Source: Bacteroidales bacterium (GTDB lineage Bacteria; Bacteroidota; Bacteroidia; Bacteroidales; UBA4181). From it: a stretch of 43,111 bases of DNA. Every line of letters starts with the position of its first letter. The stretch's first letter is position 1. The position numbers and the translations under genes are program-made. Location: NCBI GenBank assembly GCA_031275285.1, contig JAISOY010000165.1, forward strand, positions 1-43,111, read 5' to 3'. The notes under the pieces were generated by a model, which saw only the letters and a program-made list of their open reading frames with translations, was not told the origin of the DNA and did not search any database. Of the stretch, positions 36,635 through 43,111 are shown piece after piece.

Positions 36635-39541
36635 ATGATGAAAAAATTATTCGTTATTTTTTGTTTTACTGTTTGCTCTGTTATGATATATGGTCAGGAC
36701 TTTCTGTCTGAAACTCGGAGAATAGAAGAGGCCATGCAAAAAGTTTTTAAAGATAAAGATTACAAACAGGGAGAAGCTCTCTTATATGAAGCGATCGATC
36801 TTTATTCCGGATTATCAGAGAACGATCAACAGAAATATCAGTGGGTACAAGCTGGAAATTATTATAATCTGGCATGCATTTATTCATTGACGAAGAATAA
36901 GAAGAAAGCGATGGAGAATTTTGAGAAAGCTGTGAAACATGGATATACTAATTATTCCCATATTAAATCGGATACAGATCTGGATTATATCCGCAAAGAA
37001 AAAAGATTTGTCCAACTGATGGATGAGATCCGTGTATTGGGTGATTATCCATACATTTTACAACAGGCAGGAGGTTATCAGGAAGAGGATGCCTCGGATT
37101 ACCCTGCTTTTGAATATGAAGATATCAGGAATAAACGTATCCGGGATGTGAAAACATATTTCAAACTCGACTCGGTAGCCGGGCAGGGTGATGAAATTTC
37201 TAAGATCATTAACATTCTGAATTGGGTGCATAATGCCGTAAAGCATGATGGAAGCCACTGGCCCACCTGTGAAATTGATGCCATAGATATCTATAATTAT
37301 TCGAAAGCCAATAATGGAAGAGGTGTGAATTGCAGGGCTTTAGCCATTATGTTGAACGAATGTTATTTGTCGATGGGGTTTAAATCCCGGTTTATCACCT
37401 GTTTGCCTAAGGATGTAAATGATCCGGATTGTCATGTCATTAACAGTGTATATTCCACCACATTGAGAAAATGGATATGGATGGATCCTTCATTCAATGC
37501 TTATCTGAAAGATGAGAATGATAATTTGTTGAGCATAGCTGAAGTACGTGACCGGATAATTAAGGAACAGCCGGTTATCCTTAACGAAGATGCCAACAGG
37601 AACGGTAATCCACAGAATAAGGAATGGTATATAGATTATTATATGGCGAAAAACCTCTATTGGTTTCAATGTCCGGCAAGGAGCTTCTTTAACATAGAAA
37701 CCAATTACCGGAATACCAATGAAAAGTATATATCACTGTTACCGTTAGGGTACGAACGAAAGCATTGGGGGAATAATCTGGTTACTCATGACCCCGGTTA
37801 TTTCTGGCAGAGACCCGATGTTCCTGTAGAGGCTTCTGCTATGCTCACGCCAGAAGAAATGAAAAAAGATATTGACTTTTTTTTCAATATCATAGGAAAG
37901 GTACATGCAAACATATACGCTTTTGTGACAAAAGAAACCATGGATGAAAGAAAAAAACAGCTATATGAACTATGTTCAAAACCAATGAAAGCTATTGATT
38001 TCAATATGCATATGTGTCGGTTGAATGATATGTTTGACGGGAATACTTCAGTCACATTTATTTATAACCAGGAATTGAACAGTTATGATGGATTTTTTCC
38101 GTTACCTGTACATATTACCGGGGGAAAGATCTATTTATTGGATGAGAATGGAACCAACAAAGGACGTATATTATCCATCAATCAGGTACAATCATCGGAT
38201 ATATATAATAAGATTATTAATATCAATGAAATAAAAGCGACAAGTGAATTAAGGAGATCTCCCCAATTTTCGCGGTTATTATTTATCCAGACTGATATCC
38301 GACCTCCTTATTCGGTAGTTACAGAAAATGGTACCACTGTATTGGAAGGAGTTTCCATGAAAGATGTAAAAAAGATGCCTTCAGGATTTGATAGGCAATC
38401 TCATCTTACCTTCCGGATATATCCTGAAAAGTCAATAGCCATCATTGACTACAACAGCTGCTCTTTTGGACGCGATGAGGCTATGAAAAATCAGATGAAT
38501 ACTTGGTTCGACAGACGATTCAAGGAAATTGCTGATAAGAAAATAAAGACGCTTTTTATAGATATCAGCCGTAATGGGGGAGGAAACTCGGCCAATAACG
38601 ATTATATATTCGAACGGATCAAACATGACGATACCATTCGTTTAACTTATGTGGTGCAAAAGCAGTATGATCCATATGCAGAAGATGGGAAAAAAGAATT
38701 GGGATACATGAGAAGCGATACTTTCACCAATATTACTTTACCTAATCGAACCGGTTTTGATGGGGATATTTACCTGATCCAGGGATATGGAAGTTATTCT
38801 GCAGCTATTGGTGTTGCTGAATGGATGAAGGAATCAGGTAATGCGAAAAGCATAGGAGAACAGACCGGTCAGGCTACGGCCGTATATATCGATATGACCG
38901 GATTTAAATTACCAAAATCGCAGATCTATTTTGGTTGCGCCTTTAAATACTGGAAAGCTTTACCCGATGGGAGGGAAGACCAGGGAGTGTTACCTGATGT
39001 ACCGGTGAAACTGGATTATAGTAAATCGAAATACGAACTGAATGATCTGTTGTCTTTCCTGCATCAGATTGATCCTACGCTTTCGGATGGTCCTGAGAAA
39101 TTTCCTCAGGGAACCAAAGTAATGGTTAAAAATGCTACTGCCAGTGCCTATCAACCCAATGAAGATATCAACAAAGCATTGGACGGGAATTTTTCAACAA
39201 TGTACCATACTCCATGGACAGAAGGTGCAAAATATCCTGTTACCCTGACGTTCGATTTCGAAAAACAACCGCAAATAGATTATTTTATTTACTACCCCAG
39301 GACAGACATGCTTAACGGGTTGTTCGGAATAGTGGAGATATGGGCGGGTACAAAATCCAGTCCGAAACTGAAAAAAATAGCAACCCATGATTTTCAGGAG
39401 TCGAATGCTCCGTCATATTTTCAATTTCCTCAATCCCTGAAAGATCCTCTTAAGATCGAATTAAGGGTGATGTCGTCCGCGACACAGGATTATAACCAGC
39501 ATGTTTCATGTGCAGAAATAGAGTTTTATAAAAAAGAATAG
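36635..39541 (+). CDS. Secreted TPR / transglutaminase-like / S41 peptidase-like protein
   Basis: The 968-residue protein has a signal peptide (about 1-20, FCFTVCSVMIYG) and a short TPR-like region (about 40-135; YYNLACIYSLTKNKKKAMENF). A transglutaminase-like domain (about 185-310) carries a complete C233 (GVNCRALA), H267 (CHVINSV), D284 (WIWMDPSF) triad. An S41-family peptidase domain follows (about 400-805; FIDISRNGGG, then GYGSYSAAIGVAEWM with S720/S722 as candidate nucleophiles, and GEQTGQATAVYID). The C terminus is an F5/8-type-C-like domain (about 825-968). A Lys as in tail-specific proteases is not evident near GEQTGQ. ATG 36638 is an alternative start. It is followed by a terminator and a tandem paralogue. 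Substrate unknown; extracytoplasmic protein or peptidoglycan-peptide cleavage is a guess. Confidence 0.82.
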   Translation: MMKKLFVIFCFTVCSVMIYGQDFLSETRRIEEAMQKVFKDKDYKQGEALLYEAIDLYSGLSENDQQKYQWVQAGNYYNLACIYSLTKNKKKAMENFEKAVKHGYTNYSHIKSDTDLDYIRKEKRFVQLMDEIRVLGDYPYILQQAGGYQEEDASDYPAFEYEDIRNKRIRDVKTYFKLDSVAGQGDEISKIINILNWVHNAVKHDGSHWPTCEIDAIDIYNYSKANNGRGVNCRALAIMLNECYLSMGFKSRFITCLPKDVNDPDCHVINSVYSTTLRKWIWMDPSFNAYLKDENDNLLSIAEVRDRIIKEQPVILNEDANRNGNPQNKEWYIDYYMAKNLYWFQCPARSFFNIETNYRNTNEKYISLLPLGYERKHWGNNLVTHDPGYFWQRPDVPVEASAMLTPEEMKKDIDFFFNIIGKVHANIYAFVTKETMDERKKQLYELCSKPMKAIDFNMHMCRLNDMFDGNTSVTFIYNQELNSYDGFFPLPVHITGGKIYLLDENGTNKGRILSINQVQSSDIYNKIININEIKATSELRRSPQFSRLLFIQTDIRPPYSVVTENGTTVLEGVSMKDVKKMPSGFDRQSHLTFRIYPEKSIAIIDYNSCSFGRDEAMKNQMNTWFDRRFKEIADKKIKTLFIDISRNGGGNSANNDYIFERIKHDDTIRLTYVVQKQYDPYAEDGKKELGYMRSDTFTNITLPNRTGFDGDIYLIQGYGSYSAAIGVAEWMKESGNAKSIGEQTGQATAVYIDMTGFKLPKSQIYFGCAFKYWKALPDGREDQGVLPDVPVKLDYSKSKYELNDLLSFLHQIDPTLSDGPEKFPQGTKVMVKNATASAYQPNEDINKALDGNFSTMYHTPWTEGAKYPVTLTFDFEKQPQIDYFIYYPRTDMLNGLFGIVEIWAGTKSSPKLKKIATHDFQESNAPSYFQFPQSLKDPLKIELRVMSSATQDYNQHVSCAEIEFYKKE

Positions 39542-39563
39542 AACCAGACCAAAAGTAGATGAT

Positions 39564-39617
39564 AAAACCGGAAATAAAAATTACTTCTGAGTAACAATTT
39601 TTATTTCCGGTTTTTAT
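39564..39617 (+). terminator. Terminator after the first S41-type gene
   Basis: AAAACCGGAAATAAAAATT (39564-39582) pairs perfectly over 19 bp with 39596-39614 and is followed by T-rich sequence. A second small hairpin, ACGCAA/TTGCGT (39625-39630 and 39641-39646), with a T run lies just beyond. Both recur after the second copy. Confidence 0.9.
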
Positions 39618-39745
39618 TATATTTACGCAAGAATAAAAGATTGCGTGTTTTTTACAGGGTTATAATTTGTAGAGAATAATTTTAATAAATACATTGAATT
39701 GAAAATACGTTATTGTGTATTCGCAATAACCTTAAAAGCAAAATT

Positions 39746-41656
39746 ATGATAAAAAAATTACTTGTTATCTCCTGTTTTATGGTTTGTCTTGTTATGTTAC
39801 ATGGTCATGATTTTCTATCTGAAAATCGGAGGATCAATGAGTCCGTTCAAAACTCGTTTGAAAATAGAGATTACAAACAAGAGGAGAGCATGCTGCATAG
39901 AACCGATCTTTATTCCGGACAGGAACCTGCTGTACCTGTAGAAGCTTCAACCATACTTACGCCTGGGGAAATGAAAAAAGATATTGACTTTTTCTTTAAT
40001 ACTATAGTAAAGGTGCATGTAAATATCTATGCTTTTGTTACAAAGGAAACCATGGATGAAAGGAAAAACCAGCTATATAAGTTATGTTCAAAACCCATGA
40101 AAGCCATTGATTTCAATAGATATATGTGCCGGTTGAATGATATGTTTGACGGGCATACTTCAGTCTCATTTGATTATGATCAGGAATTGAATAATTATGA
40201 TGGATTTTTCCCTTTACCTGTAGATATTGTCGGAGGGGAAATGTATTTACTGGATGGGAATGGCACTAAAAAAGGTCGTATATTATCTATTAACCAGGTA
40301 CAATCATCGGATATTTATAACAAGATAATTAATATCAATGAGATAAATGCTGCAAGTGAATTAAGGGTATCTCCAAGATTTTCGCAGTCATTGTATATTC
40401 AGACTGATATACAGGCTCCTTATTCTGTAGTCACAGAAAATGGTACCACTGTATTAGAAGGAGTTCCCATGAAAGATGTAAAAAAAATGCCTTCTGGGTT
40501 TGATAGACAAACCCCGGTCACATTTCGGATGTACCCGGAAAAGTCAATAGCCATCATTGATTACAACAGCTGTTTTTTTGGACTGGATGAGGCTATGCAA
40601 AATCAGCTGAATACTTGGTTCGATAGACAATTCAGGGAAATAGCAGATAAGAAAATAAAGACCCTTTTTATTGATATCAGTCGCAATGGGGGAGGGTATA
40701 CTGATAATAATGATCATTTATTCAAGCGTATCAAACATGACGATACCATTCGTTTAACTTATGCTGTGCAAAAACAATATGACCCTTATGTAGAAGATGG
40801 AAAAAAAGAATTAGGGTACATGAGAAGCGATACCTTCACCAATATTACTTTACCTAATCGGACTGGTTTTGATGGGAATATTTATCTGATTCAGGGATAT
40901 GGGAGTTATTCTGCAGCTATTGATGTTGCTGAATGGATGAAAGAATTAGATAAGGCGAAAAATATTGGAGAACAAACAGGTCAGGCTACGGCCGTTTATA
41001 TTGATATGGCTGGATTTAAATTACCGAAATCGCAGATTTATTTTGGTTGTGCCTATAAATACTGGAAAGCTTTGCCCGATGGGAGGGAAGACCAGGGTGT
41101 GTTGCCGGATGCGTCCGTGAAGCTGGATTATAGTAAATCAAAATATGAACTGACCGATTTATTGTCTTTCCTGCATCAGATCGATCCGGAACTTTCGTCT
41201 GGTCCCGAAGAATTTCCCAAAGGAACCAAACTGATGGTCAAAAATGCAACAGCCAGTGACCACCAACCGAATGAAAATATCGATAAAGCACTGGATGGAA
41301 ATTTTTATACCAGATATCATTCTCCATGGCGGAAAAGTGTGGTATATCCTGTTGTCCTGACATTCGATTTTGAAGAACAGCCACAAATCGATTATTTTAT
41401 TCACTATCCCAGAACAGACATAATTAACGGATTATTTGGAAAAGTGGAAATCTGGGCAAGTACAAAATCCAGTCCGGAATTGGAAAAAATAGCAACCCAT
41501 GATTTTCATGAATCGAATGCTCCATCATGTTTTCAATTTCCCAGATCACTCGAAGATCCTCTTACGATTGAGTTAAGGGTAATGTCATCAGCAAGTCTGG
41601 ATGATGATATTAAACGTGTTTCCTGTATGGAGATAGAGTTTTATAAAAAAGAATAG
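39746..41656 (+). CDS. Secreted S41 peptidase-like protein, shortened tandem paralogue
   Basis: Counted from ATG 39746 (636 residues; a TTG at 39713 is an alternative), the protein aligns over its whole length with the preceding gene but lacks about 330 internal residues. The signal peptide and first 58 residues (ending DLYSG) join directly to the VPVEAS segment just before the S41 domain, so the TPR-like part and the transglutaminase-like domain with its C-H-D triad are absent. The S41 domain (FIDISRNGGG, GYGSYSAAIDVAEWM) and the C-terminal F5/8-type-C-like domain are kept and very similar to the first copy. The frame is intact, so it is probably functional as a simpler protease-like protein. 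It ends with a duplicated terminator. Confidence 0.8.
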   Translation: MIKKLLVISCFMVCLVMLHGHDFLSENRRINESVQNSFENRDYKQEESMLHRTDLYSGQEPAVPVEASTILTPGEMKKDIDFFFNTIVKVHVNIYAFVTKETMDERKNQLYKLCSKPMKAIDFNRYMCRLNDMFDGHTSVSFDYDQELNNYDGFFPLPVDIVGGEMYLLDGNGTKKGRILSINQVQSSDIYNKIININEINAASELRVSPRFSQSLYIQTDIQAPYSVVTENGTTVLEGVPMKDVKKMPSGFDRQTPVTFRMYPEKSIAIIDYNSCFFGLDEAMQNQLNTWFDRQFREIADKKIKTLFIDISRNGGGYTDNNDHLFKRIKHDDTIRLTYAVQKQYDPYVEDGKKELGYMRSDTFTNITLPNRTGFDGNIYLIQGYGSYSAAIDVAEWMKELDKAKNIGEQTGQATAVYIDMAGFKLPKSQIYFGCAYKYWKALPDGREDQGVLPDASVKLDYSKSKYELTDLLSFLHQIDPELSSGPEEFPKGTKLMVKNATASDHQPNENIDKALDGNFYTRYHSPWRKSVVYPVVLTFDFEEQPQIDYFIHYPRTDIINGLFGKVEIWASTKSSPELEKIATHDFHESNAPSCFQFPRSLEDPLTIELRVMSSASLDDDIKRVSCMEIEFYKKE

Positions 41657-41677
41657 AACCAGATCAAGAAAGGTGAT

Positions 41678-41731
41678 AAAACCGGAAATCAAAATTACTC
41701 CCGAAGAGCAATTTTGATTTCCGGTTTTTAT
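41678..41731 (+). terminator. Terminator after the second S41-type gene
   Basis: AAAACCGGAAATCAAAATT (41678-41696) pairs perfectly with 41710-41728. Compared with the first copy, one A-T pair has become C-G with both arms changed. The ACGCAA/TTGCGT hairpin recurs at 41739-41744 and 41755-41760. Confidence 0.9.
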
Positions 41732-41799
41732 TATTTTTACGCAAGAGTAAAAGTTTGCGTGTTTTATATCAGGATATAATTTGTGAAAAATAATTTACA

Positions 41800-42252
41800 C
41801 TAAAATATAAGACGCATGCTGTATGCATCTTCTCCATCTGTATAATAGCGGTGCTTCACGGATGTTTTTGTGAAGCCGTTCTTTTCATATAATCTTATGG
41901 CAGCCAGATTGGTGGTTTTCACTTCAAGTGTCATGGCTTTTGCCCCCTTCTCACGGGCATATTCAGTAGCTTTGGCTATCAACTGTTGGGCCAGGTTTTT
42001 GCCCCTTCCTTCGGGATGCACGGCAATAGAATAGATTCGAAAAAGACAGGTTCTTTGGTTGAAAGTCAATGAAATATAGGCCATTATTTTTCCTTCGTAT
42101 CTTAAGACATAAAATCTGCCTTTTGCTTTACTGATCAGGTAAGAGAATTGTTGTTTTGAAAATCTGTCCGAATCAAAACTCAACTTCTCGATTTCAAGGA
42201 TCTGGTCAATATCAGCGAGTGTAGCTGTATCAATGGTGATCTTTGCTTCCAT
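41800..42252 (-). CDS. GNAT acetyltransferase (RimI-like)
   Basis: The 150-residue protein has the GNAT fold. Its acetyl-CoA pyrophosphate-binding motif A is SIAVHPEGRGKNLAQQL (75-91), and motif B is MTLEVKTTNLAAIRLYEKNGF (107-127, in parts), with E110 in the position of the RimI catalytic or substrate-contacting acidic residue. RimI acetylates the N terminus of ribosomal protein S18; related enzymes act on other N termini and small molecules. It starts 20 bp after the RimK-like ATP-grasp gene on the same strand, so the two probably act together or are at least co-transcribed. That pairing argues for a modification step rather than simple RimI function. Confidence 0.88.
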   Translation of the reverse strand: MEAKITIDTATLADIDQILEIEKLSFDSDRFSKQQFSYLISKAKGRFYVLRYEGKIMAYISLTFNQRTCLFRIYSIAVHPEGRGKNLAQQLIAKATEYAREKGAKAMTLEVKTTNLAAIRLYEKNGFTKTSVKHRYYTDGEDAYSMRLIF

Positions 42253-42272
42253 CTCAGTAATAAAACCGGTGG

Positions 42273-43111
42273 TTAATAATGTTTCATTTCCATTGCCCTG
42301 ACAAAATGATTCAGGATGCGGTAATAAAGTTCATCACCTAATATGGCGTCCTCAACTTCATAATCAATGCTCGGATTGTCGTTGATCTCGATCACAACCG
42401 CTCTGTTGTTCACCACTTTTAAATCCACTCCGTACAATCCCTTCCCGATGAAAGAAGTTGCTTTGACAGCTGTTTTAAGTATATTTTGAGGAACCTGGTA
42501 AATCGGGATCGTATCAACCAGGCCGGTTTTGTTTTTTCCGGTATTGGATGAATGATTGTATATCTGCCAATGTCCTTTGGCCATGTAATATTTACAGGCA
42601 AAAAGAGGTTCTCCGTTCAGGATACCGATCCGCCAGTCATATTCGGTGGGAATAAACTCCTGTGCTAGTAAAATAGCTGATTTTTCAAATAAGATATCCA
42701 ATGCATCTTTTAGTTCCGATTCACAGGTGATCTTCCGCATTCCATGAGAAAAAGACCCATCCGGTATTTTTACAATGAATGGATTACCCAGTTGCTGGCT
42801 AATGTTATCAAAAGAATTATCATTCGACCGGAAAATAAGCATGGAAGCCGGTGCCGGAATTTTTTCCTTTTCCAGCAATTCATTTAAATATACTTTATTG
42901 GTGCATCGTATAATAGACATCGGATCGTCGATCACCACCATATCATTTAGTGTCGCTTTCTGTGACAGGTGAAAAGTGATATGATTCAGGGCAGTGGTGG
43001 TACGTATGAAAAGCGCATCGAATTCCATTAACCTGGTTGCATCGTCTTCAGTGAGTAATTCGGCATAGATATTCATTTTTCTGGCAATTTCCAGGAATTT
43101 ATTCAATGCCT
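42273..43111 (-). CDS. RimK-like ATP-grasp ligase, 3' part (5' end outside window)
   Basis: The reading frame is open at the right edge of the window (the first candidate start inside is only a TTG at 43106), so the N terminus is missing. About 279 residues are visible and show an ATP-grasp domain: a pre-ATP region NKVYLNELLEKEKIPAP, the nucleotide-contacting PFIVKIPDGSFSHGM, EFIPTEYDWRIGILNGEPLFA, and the metal-binding VVIEINDNPSIDYEVED near the C terminus. RimK-type enzymes attach glutamate to a protein or small acceptor using ATP. Longer RimK-family proteins with an N-terminal RimK-like extension are common in Bacteroidota, and this may be one. It precedes the GNAT gene by 20 bp. The acceptor is not known. 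Confidence 0.85.
   Translation of the reverse strand, partial: ALNKFLEIARKMNIYAELLTEDDATRLMEFDALFIRTTTALNHITFHLSQKATLNDMVVIDDPMSIIRCTNKVYLNELLEKEKIPAPASMLIFRSNDNSFDNISQQLGNPFIVKIPDGSFSHGMRKITCESELKDALDILFEKSAILLAQEFIPTEYDWRIGILNGEPLFACKYYMAKGHWQIYNHSSNTGKNKTGLVDTIPIYQVPQNILKTAVKATSFIGKGLYGVDLKVVNNRAVVIEINDNPSIDYEVEDAILGDELYYRILNHFVRAMEMKHY

Overview
The window looks like chromosomal DNA of a Bacteroidales-type bacterium (phylum Bacteroidota). The evidence is a CarboxypepD_reg/TonB-dependent receptor paired with a DUF4249 lipoprotein, a PCMD-domain protein, a LytS/LytTR two-component pair, an RimK-like ATP-grasp gene, abundant lipoproteins, AT-rich intergenic DNA without Shine-Dalgarno-driven starts, and promoters of the Bacteroidota type (TTTG, about 19 nt, TAnnTTTG). 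The clearest promoters lie upstream of the XRE-cupin gene and the ABC-F gene. No tRNA, rRNA, CRISPR array, integrase or complete insertion sequence was found.

Layout. 1-3.6 kb: the 3' end of a basic repeat protein, an MmcQ/YjbR protein, metK and an M20 dipeptidase, closed by a strong terminator. 3.6-8.3 kb: a DapB-like oxidoreductase preceded by a repeated leader sequence, a MITE-like palindromic element, a secreted beta-helix protein and a ZupT-type zinc transporter. 8.4-10.8 kb: an XRE-cupin regulator and an acyl-CoA synthetase in one operon. 11-14.3 kb: a Kdo/WaaP-type kinase, a PCMD-domain protein and a GT4 glycosyltransferase, which point to the cell envelope. 14.8-16.4 kb: an asymmetric ABC-F ATPase. 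16.7-23.3 kb: a LytTR response regulator, a LytS-type kinase and a complete MacA/MacB/TolC-type tripartite exporter, all on the minus strand. 24-28 kb: an MBL-fold lipoprotein, a TlpA-like thioredoxin, a small lipoprotein, and a class I aldolase with a D-lactate dehydrogenase-like enzyme. 28.3-31 kb: a secreted CE1-type esterase, an EamA transporter and a second ZIP transporter with altered motifs. 31.1-36 kb: an ECF sigma factor with a four-TM partner, then DUF4249 and a TonB receptor. 36-41.8 kb: a composite palindromic element and two tandem paralogues of a secreted S41-type protease. 41.8-43.1 kb: a GNAT acetyltransferase and the 3' part of an RimK-like ligase.

Most genes are ordinary housekeeping, envelope or transport functions. 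The less ordinary parts are: (i) the S41 tandem duplication, in which the second copy has lost about 330 codons holding the TPR and transglutaminase-like modules while its terminator hairpin is conserved by a compensated base pair; (ii) a roughly 90-bp sequence present three times (3846-3934, 35871-35960, 36066-36153) that straddles an ATG, at the start of the TonB receptor and upstream of the DapB-like gene; (iii) several structured non-coding repeats; and (iv) an ABC-F protein in which all degenerate motifs fall into one of the two composite ATP sites. None of these amounts to a clearly new defence or metabolic system.
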